A program made the translations under genes and the position numbers. From assembly GCA_963556495.2 (NCBI GenBank), contig OY747721.1:9148149-9212148 (forward strand): a stretch of 64,000 nt of DNA, in the 5' to 3' direction. The notes under the pieces are model-generated. The model worked only from the letters and a program-made list of their open reading frames with translations. It was not told the DNA's origin and did no database searches. Positions within the stretch are counted from its first letter, which is position 1, and every line of letters begins with the position of its first letter. Positions 12,455 through 23,676 of this stretch are shown piece after piece. This DNA is from Valencia hispanica (lineage: Eukaryota; Chordata; Actinopteri; Cyprinodontiformes; Valenciidae).

Positions 12455-13090
12455 ACTGTGTTACACGGTGGTGTCAGTATCACCTTTTTAAAGGGTTCTT
12501 TTCTTCATTGGAGACAAGGAAGCTGTTTGAAGTTGATTGGAGAATAAATTAGGCTAAATACAGCGCAATCCTGGAGGACAACCTGTTACACGTTGCAAAA
12601 CACTTGTAGAGTGTAGCGGACAATGACCTCAAGACAACCAGACAGAGCTTCAGCAGAAGCCCCAGTCAAAGTCCAGACCTAAATCCAACAGAGAATCGGT
12701 GGCAAGGCTTGAAAATTGTTGTCCAAAGACATTTCATCCAGTCTGACTGGAGACTGACTTAATTAGCAAAGAACAATGGGCAACATATGTTAGCCTCAAT
12801 ATGTTCAAAGTCGGTAGAGGCGTCCCTCTGTAATTACTTGCAGCTGTTATTGTGGCGAAAGGTGGTTCTTCAAAGGACTGACACAAGGGTTGAATACAAA
12901 TGCAGGCTACCTTTTTTATGTTTATACTTTAAAAATTTTAAAACCATGTTTTGCTTTCATTTCTCTTCACAACATGCAACACTTTGTGTTGGTCTGTCAC
13001 ATTTACAATCCCAATAAAATACACCGAAGTTATGATATAATTAAATGAGAAAAATGACTAGGGGTATCAAAACTTTGGCAAGACACTGCA
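12455..13090 (+). pseudogene. Tc1-like transposon relic, 3' half
   Basis: Around 12650-12765 the plus strand encodes SPSQSPDLNPTENRWQGLK, the Tc1/mariner region that carries the last acidic catalytic residue (DLNPxE). The end of the copy (TGACTAGGGGTATC, then GGCAAGACACTGCA at about 13088) resembles the outer terminal sequence of fish Tc1-like elements. The upstream transposase is scrambled. Confidence 0.75.
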
Positions 13091-15944
13091 TTCATCCCAC
13101 TATATCTTAATATAGCTTTTAAAATTTAAGTTATAGCTGCACATTTTAATGTGTCACAGTAACACCTAAATCTCTGGTTGTCATAAAAGGCAGTAGCAGT
13201 GAAATATTTGATCAACAAATAACTTTGCAGTCTTTCTTACTCATATTTAGAGCTGCATGACCACTGATAGAAACAAATCAGCTCTTCTTTTCAGGGCATA
13301 CCCACAGTCTATGCAGCTTGTCAGAAACTCTCTCAGATCCTCTTCTTTTTATTAATGAGTCTTGTCATTCCTCCTAAAATAGCAGCTTCTGTACATATCC
13401 ATGGTTAAAAAAATACCTGTTCAATGAAATATATGGTTTGAGTCTTTTGTAAAGGTCTGTGTTTTGTGGGATGCCATCCAGCCCACCCATATTACACCTA
13501 TATTTCTAATCCATTGTATTGTGTGATCTATTGTGAAGTGTCTAGAAATAAAGCTTTTTTTGCAGTTGCAGACTTGCAGCCCCTAATTGAGGTTGAGTAA
13601 GTATACTGGTTTTCCCCCCCGAAGAGTATATTGTACATGTTTTGTAGTTGTTGTTTTTTTTTTACTTTGATCAGCATTAAACATATAACCTTTTTTTTCC
13701 AGAATTCCTTACTTTCAATTCCTGAAATTAATTTTATTTTATCATGTTCTATAACTTGAATAAGTTGGAAGTATAAAGCTGACTGGAGATTTGATTTGAT
13801 TTTTTTATTTTATAAATAAAATAGTACAAGCAGACATAGCTAGAGTATAAAACAATATAACCAATTGAAAACAGTCAGTGTTAATGTTTAGAAATGTTTG
13901 AATAATACTTTTCCCATATTTGAATAAAACAGGCTCAAATAATTTTGGAGTTGTTTTCGTATTTCAACAGCCTAGTCTCCCAATCGAACCTGAATGCAGC
14001 ATAGGCAGCTGTTGGAAAAACCCCTTCTCATCAATGGGAGACTTTAAAAAAATACAAAATGAGTTTAGGTTGACTGGATGCTACTGGTAGTCATGTGGAT
14101 GTCAGCTGGTTTTTCTCTTGTATCAGTGACGTTTACATTGAGCTTGAAATTGTTTCAGGTGAGAAATTCAGTTCAATGCAGAGCATGCTATGTACCTTAC
14201 TGTTCTTGAAAGATGGGTTCGCTGACAAAGTTTGGTTCAGTATATCTTTCTTTTTCTACACTATCTGCATGAGAATCCATTAAGGTTCTCAAATTGCAGA
14301 GTTTAGTGATAGCTGGGAGTGACAAAGCTTAAAAAATTACTTGAACTAAGCCTTTAAAAATATGCATTATCACCGATTGAATGTTTATAATTTCTAATGA
14401 TTTAGCACATCTCTTTGAATCAAGGCTCAAATCGCAGGACACAAAAGTGACTCTGATAATAGGGCTTTGAAACAGCTTGGATCCTCTAAAGGTCTATTGT
14501 TTTCTCCTTTTTACAGTTAGCAACAGCCCATGTGGGACATTATGATAAATTATGAAAACTGCTATTACTGTACATTTTGTGCAGGTACTCTAAAACAACA
14601 AGTCTTTTTTTCATAAAAGTAAAGTGCTGTCACCCTATGCAGTAAAAAGCTCTATTTTAAGCACAGAGTCCTACTCAAAGTAAAGTGTTTTGCTTTCAGT
14701 AGCACCTGACGAAGAGAGGTTCAGCTTTCAGGGGAGATGCAAAGTGTAAAATAGATTAATCTGTGTTGTTTTTACAGCTTTTAAAGGACAGGACAAATTT
14801 ACTATGTACTTAGTAATCAGGACATTCAGTCATAAAAGTAAATTTCTGATTTCTGCATCATTAAACGTGAAAATTATGTTATGTTAGATAAGACATGTCT
14901 GAAGGAGGTTTGAATGTGTTGAGAATTCTAAAAAGACAATAATTGTTGATTTTAAGCTCATAAAGGTGTCAATAATAAGCCATAAGCTTTGCAATGCCGG
15001 ACTCTTCTTTCACTTTTATAGTTCTACATTTGTTGACTGTCAGTTTATTTCTTTATGCATTATAAGGAGAAGTTTAAAAATGCTGTTGGTAATATAAATT
15101 GTAATGAAAGCACCTGTGTTGTCAGTAATCTGTCTTTGCCAGGTTCCTCCTTTCTTCATTGCTACATTTACATGCCTCTCTGCACCCTGTTTACCCTCAA
15201 CTCCCGGCGGATTATTCCCCCGTCAAGATATTTGCATACATTTTATGTTTTCTTTCGAGTTCATTACTCATCATGAGTTCATCTTTGCCGAATCCTCTCT
15301 CCTGTCTTCGCTCACTGACTGGCAACAGCAGAAAATGCTCAGTAATGACTAATCTTAAGTGCTGCATGACAGTTGCACTGCATTGTGTGATAGGAAGTGT
15401 AGGATTGTGCTGTTGTGCACAGCTACTTTGCTGTAAGAAATGTACTCCCTTCTTACTGATTTCTTCTGTTTTTTTAAATTTTATTGTTAAAATGAAATGT
15501 TTCAGATTATCAAGAAATTTTAATATTAGAAATTGTTTTAGCAAATAAAAAATCTGTTTTAAAATTATTATTTCATTTTTGAAGGGAAAAAGCTTTGCAA
15601 ATGAGCTGGCACTCTGTAAGGAAATAATTCCCCCCCCCCCCAAGCCTGCTTTACATGGCAGCAACCATGCAGATCTTTTACATCACTGTGGAGGAAGTTT
15701 CATTTAGCCACAGTGGAGGCTTTTTAAGCAGTATTGGCTTGTTTAATTTCATGCTACAGCATCACACTTTGATTTAAGCTGAGCTTTGACTAGGCCACAC
15801 CATGACCTTTGTGCATCACCAATGTGGATTACCAAAATGCACTTGATCTTATAGAGACAGAAAGATGGTTAAACATTCTGAGCAGAATTTATTGTTTCAT
15901 ACTTTAGAACAAGTCCACTAGGTACTAAAGCAGCTCCACATAAC

Positions 15945-17432
15945 ACTACCACACTGCAGTACTAAAGGCCAATCTCTTATCTTCCTTTCGTCAGTAAGGT
16001 TATTAAAAAAGCTGTGTTTCAGCAGTTAAAAGGCTTCCTAACACTGACCAACTGCTTTGATGTTTTTTAGTCGGATTTCCGTGCTCACCACAGCACTGAG
16101 ACTGCCCTTGTCAAGATTTTTAATGTCATCCGCATACATACAGACTGTGGTAAAATCACAGTGCTGGTACTTCTGGACCTCAGTGCAGTATTTGACACTG
16201 TTGATCATGATATATTATTGAAACGTCTGGAGAGCTGGGTCGGACTCTCTGGTACAGTACTTGGCTGGTTCGAGTCTTACCTAAAGAACACAGACTTCTT
16301 TTTGTTTCAATAGGAAACTGTTCATCAGAATGAACAGAAATCACATGTGGGGTGCCCCAGGGCTCCATCCTGGGGCCCCTCTTATTTAATATCTACATGT
16401 TTCCACTAGCCCAGATTATAACAAACCAATAATATTGACTACCATAACTATGCAGATGATACTCAGCTCTATATTACAATGTCACCAGGTGACTTTGAAA
16501 CCATCCAAAGTAAATGCATGAAGCAAATCAATGGATGGATGTACCATAACTTTCTCCAGCTGAACAGAAACAAAACAGAAGTCATTATTTTTGGACCTAA
16601 AGAGGAACAATCAACAGTCAGTACACAGCTTCAGTTAATACAGCAAGAAAAAACTGAAATTTAGTGTGTAGTAAAAATGTGGTAATGGACTCAGACCTGA
16701 ACCTCCAGGGTCACATAAAGGCATTAACAAGGTCAGCCTTATATCACCTTAAGAACATTTCTAGGATTAAAGGACTGATGTCAAAACAGAAACTCGAAAA
16801 ACTCATCCATGCTCTTATCTTTAGTCTGATTGATTACTGCAACGGCTCACAGGTCTGCCTAAAAAGTCAATCACACAGCTGCAGCTGATCCAGAACACTG
16901 CTGCTCGTGTCCTCACTCGAACTAGAAAAGTAGAGCACTTCACCCCAGTTCTAAAATCCTTACACTGGCTCCTTGTAGCTCAGAGAATAGACTTCATAAT
17001 ACTTTTACTAGTTTATAAATCATTGAATGGCTTAGCACCAAAGTATGTTGAAGATCTGCTGATACTATACCAAACCACCAGACCACTCAGGTCCTCTAAT
17101 TCCAGTCTACTCAACATCCCTAAAATTAGAACCAAACATGGAGAAGCAGCTTTCAGTTTCTATGCACCTCTAATCTGGAACAAACTTCCAGACAACTGCA
17201 AAGCTGCTGAAACACTGAGTTCTTTTAAAAAATCCATCTTTTTAGAGCTGCCTTTGAGTAATGTTTTCATGTATCATATGTTTTGTGTATGCTTCTTGCT
17301 TTATTGCTGTTTTTACTTTATATGCTTGTCTGTGTTTTACTGCTATTTTTATTTTATCCCCTTAATCATGTAAAGCATCTTGAATTACCTGTTGTTGAAA
17401 GTATGCTGTATAAATGAAATTGCCTTGCCTTG
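15945..17432 (+). mobile_element. L2-clade LINE, 5'-truncated copy
   Basis: It matches the long L2 element from just before the RT motif [14 protein letters not shown] to the 3' tail (compare 37560-39090). [10 protein letters not shown] is recognisable near 16345 and a YADD-type motif near 16450, but frames are broken several times; open pieces are 16479-16664, 16664-16888 and 17023-17373. The tail ATTGCCTTGCCTTG is at 17420-17432. The 3' hairpin stem is AGCAT (17374-17378) with ATGCT (17403-17407), a paired change from AGCAC/GTGCT in the long copy. Confidence 0.9.
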
Positions 17433-17524
17433 TCTTTGTGTTCTTTGAGAAGAGGCTTTACCTTCAAACTCTCCCATATATTTTGTTTTTGTCCTATATC
17501 TTTCATATTGTTGAATTTTAAACA

Positions 17525-18112
17525 ATAACCCTAACTGAGACAACACAGTACTTTAGTTGTTCTGGAGTTTTTTTGTGACTTGGATGAGGTCACAAAAAAA
17601 CTCCAAAATTAAGGCCCTCTTGAAGAAATTCTGTTCCATGCTTTCTGCATTTATGGATTATGGCTATTACGGTGGAATCCCAAATACCAAAGGCTGATAT
17701 GAGGATCTTGTTTCTCATCTGTTGGTGAATCACTTTAGATAATTTTTCCTTTGAAATCTTTTAGGCTACTTCATTTTATCAGAGAGAGTCTATTTAAGTG
17801 AATTTGCTATTCAACCATTAATCTGAACTTTGATATGGCCAGTAAAATTGATCACAATTTTCTAATTATTTTTGGTTATTTCTAGTTAATTCCTGATTTA
17901 ACTAGGTATGGGATGGGGGGTGGTATTACTTTTCGCACAAGGCCAGTTTGGTTTGGGTGGTTTGTTTCCCCCCAATAATGGAAATCAATGGAAAAAAAGC
18001 TTTTGGGTTTACTCTAGTTTCCTTTGTTTGGTGTTAATATTTGTTTGAAACAGTTTAGTGTGACAAAACAAAATAAATGTATAAACGGACAAGTACTTTA
18101 TTACAGCACTGT
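17525..18112 (-). pseudogene. Tc1-like element relic, antisense 5' half
   Basis: The stretch has the features of the 5' half of a Tc1-like element read backwards: a segment complementary to the DNA-binding domain (TTCTCATCTGTTGGTGAATC), then TTTATCAGAGAGAGTCTATT, then an outer end reading AAGTACTTTATTACAGCACTG. It resembles the family interrupted by a hAT at 27.3 kb. No open frame remains. Confidence 0.55.
17563..17605. repeat. Perfect 17-bp inverted repeat with 9-base loop
   Basis: TGGAGTTTTTTTGTGAC (17563-17579) is followed by the loop TTGGATGAG and the exact reverse complement GTCACAAAAAAACTCCA (17589-17605). It lies in the Tc1-like relic. A transcript could fold into a stable hairpin. 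Nothing else here suggests a gene. Confidence 0.9.
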
Positions 18113-18549
18113 GTATGTATGTGGCTATGCACTCTTATTCAAAAATCTGTGGTGGAAATTGCTTTATATTTGATGTTAGGGATTGTTGCTCTTATCTAGT
18201 AAAATTGTTTTATTTCTTTTATCAAGAGTCTGTAGGGTATTGCACCAGTGTAAATCAATATTATAGCCTGACCACAAACAGACTCAGATGGAGCCACACT
18301 TGCTGTTTTTGTCAAATTTGTGTGCAAATAAAGTAAAAATACATACGGACAGGTAAAACTTTTCAAATATTGAGTTTCAAAATGTGCAATGACTTTTTAC
18401 TTATAGTTATGATTCATTTTTATCTATGGGAAATGAGCTGCTATTACACTGTACATAGCTGTAGGGGAGATATTTTCCAGGTACATTTGAACAAATTAGT
18501 TGGCCAGTTCTCCAGAAATATTACATATCTTTTCTTAGCTTATTCTCAT

Positions 18550-19330
18550 TTTGTCCTATTACAACAAAAAATTTGAATTTACTTTGTTGTTATTTTATGT
18601 GGAACATGGACGCCAAGTAGCTTATGATTGTGAGGTGAAAGGAAAATGGTGATTATAATTTCAAATTGGCTCTGCAAGTCACATAAAAAACATTAGACTT
18701 CAGAGCATCGGTGTGATCAGCTCATTGTAATTAGTAAAAAACTCACACGCCAATTCCACTATTTTGCGCAGTTGGGGGTGCTCTCTGTTTTATGGGCATT
18801 CATGCCAACTCATTGTAACTCTGGAGGAGATGCAAAGGTCCACAACTCAAGTGGGGGAATCTCTCGACAGGGCTACTGTTCAACATCCACTCCAGAAATG
18901 TGACCTTTGTGGAAAAATAGCAAAAAGAAAACCATAGTTACAAGAAAACCATTAAAAGTTTGTTTGCAGTTTGTCACCAGTAATGTTGGGTACACAAAGC
19001 AAGTTAGAAGACTAACACTGAAAACCATGTTGAACAAACATAGAAACATGGTGGTGACAGCATCATGCTGTGGCAATCCTTTTCTTCAATGAGTACAAGG
19101 AAGCAGATTTTAATCAACAGGTAGATCAATGGAGCTAAATACAGAGCAGTCCTGGAATTCCAATTCCAATTTATTTTCTAAACAAATTACAAACTATTCA
19201 TTTGCTTTCATTTCAAAGTTGGGCATTACTTTGTATTAATTTCTCATACATAATGCATTGAGGTTCAAGGCTGTACCATGAGAAAATGTGAATAAGTCTA
19301 AAGGTGTGAATACTTTTAGGCATCTTATGT
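18550..19330 (+). pseudogene. Tc1-like transposon relic
   Basis: Near 19047 one frame reads HGGDSIMLWQSFSS, the diagnostic Tc1-family HGGGSIMLWGCFSS segment. It is followed by a broken continuation (ATGGAGCTAAATACAGAGCA, GTCCTGGAATTCC). The end near 19290-19325 (GAATAAGTCTAAAGGTGTGAATACTTTTAGGCA) resembles the outer terminal sequence of fish Tc1 elements. Many stops; inactive. Confidence 0.7.
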
Positions 19331-19577
19331 CCGAGATATTTTTCTTTACAGCATCTCATTTCATATTAGGAGCAAATCTCTTTTACTTTTATACATTAAA
19401 TCTCCAAAATGCAACATTAACATGCCCTTTTGTCACTTAAATAAACCCACACAGTATTACTTATAAATATGGAGAAGCATTTTTTACCTCACATTACTTT
19501 CTTTGTTGTAGCTGATGTTTTAATGTCAGAAACTTTCAACATGTTAATTCTAATGCTCTGCTTTGTTTTGTCACCAG

Positions 19578-19686
19578 AATAGGACAAATCCTGTCAATGT
19601 GACCCCACCTATTCAAGCTGTGGACCAGGACAGAAACATACAACCTCCCTCTGAGAGACCAGGGATTCTGTACTCCATCCTTATTG
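19578..19686 (+). CDS. pcdh15: pcdh15 exon: EC3, first half
   Basis: 109 bases, entering in phase 0 after TTTTGTCACCAG and leaving with one base of a glycine codon before GTAGGT. The peptide [20 protein letters not shown], then [16 protein letters not shown], matches protocadherin-15 EC3 nearly residue for residue. It carries the DQDRN motif in the position of the DxD calcium site and an N-glycosylation sequon (NRT) at the start. It is joined to an exon 18.5 kb upstream. Confidence 0.96.
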
Positions 19687-20842
19687 GTAGGTCGACCTTT
19701 TATGAGCTCAGTTGTGTTGGAAGGGACAACAGTACAGTTGGATTTTTGTAATACAATATAGTCAACATGTAAGGACTATAACATGAATATAACAATATAT
19801 TTTTGTGTAATGAGGATTTTTATTCTTTACATCTGAACAAGATTGATTAAGTAGAATACATATCAGATTTGTGTTTTCTCACACACCTTACTGGCCCTGA
19901 AAACTAGATGATGTGTGTGAAAACAGGGATAAAATAAACGTATTTCAAATGCTGCAAGCAATTAAAAAAGCAAAAGCAATTTTTTTATGTTTAAATTAAA
20001 AATAATTGGTTCAAAACATACATAACTATTTATGGCTTGTATACATAAAATCATATTCAATAAGTGAATCACGCTGCATGGATTAATCACACACACACAC
20101 GCTGATGTTCGAAAGTCTTTATGTTTAATACCTATGTTGATTTTCTGCTTATTACTAATGAAAACGCAACATTTAAGATTAGAATTTTACATTAGCCCTG
20201 TAAAAGAAATTAATACAGAAAGCTGAGGTAAATGAAAAGCATGTTTAATACGTGCTTAAAGGATATTATTTCCAAAAGATACTTTTAACATAACAAATGG
20301 GAGGCGTTTAGAACTAATTAGCATTTCAAAAATTCAAATATTACCTAAACTGTGGCCCGAGATCCCAGAGGAGTTGAAAAGGAGGATTCCTGTTGGCAGA
20401 ACAGAACCAAAGAGCAGAGAGAGGAGGAGGAAGTTCAAACCATCACTAACATGGATCACAATGGGCAAGGATTATATCCCTGACTCCAACGTCTCTCTTC
20501 CTGTTTTTTTTTTACAATTCGGCCAGACAGAGATTTAAAGAGGCTGGACAAGTGCAAATTAGGTGGATTAGCAGTGCTTGCCCGCAACTGATGCTGTCAT
20601 CTGGGACATGTTACTGTGAAATATCATCTCTGCTGCCAGGATATTGAACTGTTGACATGTTATAGCAGTCATACAGCAACAGTGTCAGTCAGTCAGGCTT
20701 CTTTAGAGTCCTTGCAAGGCTACTGGAGGCCCATTCTGCCCACAGCATCCACAACAACTCTTTGAAGATACTTGGATGGCATTAGTTACAACATGTAATT
20801 GTCCTTTTGGATAAATGAAGTATTTGTGAATTAATTTAAATG

Positions 20843-21160
20843 TGGGGCGGCTGTAGTTCAGTGGTAGAGTTGTCGGCCTGCGACCCAGAAATCTTGGATT
20901 TGATTCCAGCTTCCACCTGCTACATGTCGTTGTGTCCTTGGGCATGACACTTCACCTACCCGCCTACTGGTGTTGGCCAGAAGGGCAGATGGCCCAATAT
21001 GGCAGCCTCGCTTCTGTCAGTCTGCCCCAGGGCAGCTGTGGCTATAATCATAGCTTTCTTCCACCAGTGTATGAATGTGAGAGTGAATGAATAATGGAGT
21101 TGTTGTTGTAAAGTGCTTTGAGGGTCTCGAAAAGCGCTATATAAATGCAAGCCATTATTA
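20843..21160 (+). mobile_element. tRNA-derived SINE with L2-like 3' tail
   Basis: The head GGGGCGGCTGTAGTTCAGTGG contains an RNA polymerase III A box (TGTAGTTCAGTGGTAGAG). A B-box-like GATTTGATTCCAGC follows at about 20897. The body runs through GTGTCCTTGGGCATGACACTTC to a 3' hairpin, AGTGCTTT (21112-21119) with AAAGCGCT (21131-21138), then ATATAAATGCAAGCCATT. The hairpin and following ATATAAAT resemble the L2 3' end, which suggests mobilisation by an L2-clade reverse transcriptase. AAATG flanks both ends, too short to be sure of a target duplication. Confidence 0.85.
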
Positions 21161-21179
21161 TAAATGATGGTCCACACGT

Positions 21180-21310
21180 AACTATAATGTAAACAAATTA
21201 CAAGGTACTTGTATAGCTCTTTATCTAGTCATGAGGAGCCCAAAGTGCTTTACACTACATTCAGTCACTTATCCACTCACACACATTATCAACTCCAACA
21301 CATTTTTCAG
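21180..21310 (-). mobile_element. SINE 3' fragment, antisense
   Basis: The complement reads GTAGTGTAAAGCACTTTGGG, CTCCTCATGACTAG, then AAAGAGCTATACAAGTACC. This is the body and L2-like tail of a tRNA SINE without its head. It lies tail-to-tail with the SINE ending at 21160. Confidence 0.65.
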
Positions 21311-21693
21311 TGAGGATAAAATGTTCTTTGGACTGAAAAACTGACAGTTGGAAAGTTATGTTTGCCTGATGGTAAGATTACATAACATTTACATAGCATC
21401 AAAACGCATTTAGTATGTTGATTGCACATTTTGCACATGTCTCAGTTCTTCCTTAGCAGAATTTAAAACAGAAAATATATTTTTCGTCATACTGAAAAGA
21501 AAGGAATTAGCCACTATGAGATTTTGTAAGTATAATAAGCTTGGGCTAACAGGTGACATATGATGGGGAGTTATATGCAAATTCAGCTTAGTGTGATGTC
21601 TCAATAAGGCACTTTTTAGCTGCTTATATTTATGATGGCATAAATTTGCAAAAAAACAGATGGATGGTTTTTATTCATGTTTGCAGTGTTTAT

Positions 21694-22384
21694 CCATCCA
21701 TCCATCCATCCATCGCTTTTCTTCCGCTTATCCGGGGTCGGGTCGCGGGGGCAGCAGCCTAAGCAAAGAGACCCAGACTTCCCTCTCCCCAGCCACTTGT
21801 TCCAGCTCCTCGGGAGGAACCCCAAGACGCTCCCAGGCCAGCCGAGAAACATAGTCCCTCCAGCGTGTCCTGGGCCTTCCCCTGGGCCTCCTCCCGGTGA
21901 GACGTGCCTGAAACACCTCACCAGGGAGGCGTCCAGGAGGCATCCTGACCAGATGCCCGAGCCACCTCAACTGACTCCTCTCGATGTGGAGAAGCAGCGG
22001 CTCTACTCTGAACCCCCTCCGGATGACTGAGCTTCTCACCCTATCTCTAAGGGAGAGCCCAGACACTCTGCGGAGGAAACTCATTTCAGCCGCTTGTATC
22101 CGTGATCTCGTTCTTTCGGTCACCACCCAGAGTTCGTGGCCATAGATGAGGGTAGGAACGTAGATCGACCGGTAAATCGAGAGCTTCGCCTTTTGGCTCA
22201 GCTCTCTCTTCACCACGACAGACCGGTAGAGCGCCCGCATAACTGCAGAGGCCCCACCAATCCGTCTATCGATCTCCCGCTCCATTTTTCCCTCATTCGT
22301 GAACAAGACCCCCAGATACTTAAACTCCTCCACTTGGGGAAGGACCCCATCCCCGACCCGGAGGAGGCACCCCACCCTTTTCCG
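21694..22384 (-). mobile_element. Rex3 (RTE-clade) LINE, 5'-truncated, with 15-bp target duplication
   Basis: The minus strand ends in a GATG-type repeat tail. A frame of 215 codons (22375-21728) is open and encodes the RT C-terminal part: EEFKYLGVLFTNEG, PTLIYGHELW and RWLGHLVRMPPGRLP. GTTTGCAGTGTTTAT is present on both sides (21679-21693 and 22385-22399), an exact 15-bp target-site duplication. The perfect duplication and open frame indicate a fairly recent insertion, but the copy lacks endonuclease and most RT motifs and cannot move by itself. Confidence 0.95.
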
Positions 22385-23563
22385 GTTTGCAGTGTTTATA
22401 GAGACCCGAATGGAAAAAAGAAAGAATGAAAAAAGTTAAATTTTCATAATTCTTCCTCTTTAAATAGGTAAAGTATAAATAAATAGATGAATAAATAAAA
22501 AAAGACATTCTCTTGTTATGTTATGCACTTATTCATTTTTATGAAAAGATTAAGGATGCAAGTAGTTAGGATATGTATTTCTTTACTTTTTTTCCCTCAC
22601 TTTATAAATATGCTTCAGTTAAAGGCTGTATTGGAGGATATTAGGAAAACATTCAATATGTGATAATAGGGGTAAATGTTGCATTAAGGCGCTAATCTCT
22701 CTGGGCTTTGGATTCATAGCAAACGTAGATCCCAGAGAGTGAGTTGTCAATCTAGCTTCTGGAAAACGTTTTTTTTTTCTAGTAAATTTTTTAATTTTTT
22801 TATTTTTTCATCTCGGCAATATGTTTTTACAGAAAAAATTGCTTTTGACCAATGTCTGTTGTTTTTACAAATATTTAAAAGTATGACTTGACCACATTAC
22901 CACCTTTTTAAATTGCAATTTTTTATTCTTTGTTGCAAACCAACTATGGTAGCCTGATAAATTTTGTTCAGTATTCCAGGTTATCTGCTGTGATTATACT
23001 TAACCATGCTTACTGAAATGAATGTATTTACTCAAAACTTCCAAACCCAGGTAATTGAAATACTTTCATACACTGCAATATGCTGCTTTTGCCAGAAACC
23101 TTAGTTTATTCAACTGTGCCTTCACCTGACTTATGTTTTATTCTATATTCCTTCTGTTAAAGACAGCCTTTAGGGCAAGAAAAACAGCATACATCTGAGA
23201 ACCCCCCACCCTCAAATCAACGTGTGCTAAAAAAGAAGTAACACACATTCATAGAGATGCACAGGAGGCATATAATTGTGCACACGTGGCCATGTTGCTT
23301 CTCTTCTTATGAACTTGATTTCCCCACAGAACAACGCAGCATTCAAAGCACCATATAAGAATGTGAGCTGTGAAGGCTCATCCCTACCCATCGAAGGCCG
23401 AGATGAGAGAACCGGGAGCATTAGTCATGCCCTCCTCCCTCACTCACTCCCTCTTTCACATTCCCCGATGACACACCAAACATACATATATTTTCTCCAC
23501 CTCTCTTTTCCTCACTCACTGTTTTCTTACGTACTGATATTTATTTGCTCTTTTCTTTTTCAG

Positions 23564-23676
23564 GCAAACCAACATCCTATGCTGAATATTTCAGCTTAAA
23601 CAGAACCACAGCAGAACTCATGCTGCTTAAACCCATTGACAGGGAGCTCTACCACAGATTTGATCTGGTTATCAAG
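23564..23676 (+). CDS. pcdh15: pcdh15 exon: EC3, second half
   Basis: 113 bases. Two bases complete the split glycine codon, then 37 full codons, ending ATCAAG before GTAAGA. The peptide reads KPTSYAEYFSLNRTTAELML, then LKPIDRELYHRFDLVIK, which aligns with the protocadherin-15 EC3 stretch that includes the cadherin signature (x)LDRE, here IDRE. An NRT sequon is visible. Acceptor CTTTTTCAG is strong. Confidence 0.96.

Larger units (their letters stand above)
1036..19577 (+). other. pcdh15: pcdh15 intron, 18.5 kb, repeat-rich
   Basis: The donor is GTAAGT and the acceptor TTTTGTCACCAG. The intron holds L2-clade LINE fragments, a Rex3 copy, a GC-rich LINE tail and several Tc1-like relics, listed separately. 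In 1036-2827, 3896-4677, 9611-10120, 10991-12454, 13091-15940 and 19331-19577 I see only AT-rich sequence without a gene or a repeat I can name. A small open frame at 2566-2895 runs into the L2 tail and shows no known domain. Confidence 0.85.
19687..23563 (+). other. pcdh15: pcdh15 intron, 3.9 kb
   Basis: The donor is GTAGGT and the acceptor CTTTTCTTTTTCAG. It contains a tRNA-derived SINE, a second SINE tail in the opposite sense and a Rex3 copy, listed separately. In 19687-20842 and 22400-23563 I see nothing nameable. A short imperfect hairpin (CTCTCTGGG with CCCAGAGAG) lies near 22697-22739. Confidence 0.85.

Noticed and set aside
15055..15664. Open frames of 70-150 codons on both strands near 15.1-15.7 kb
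   Set aside because: They have low-complexity, hydrophobic composition, overlap in opposite senses and have no domain or splice pattern.
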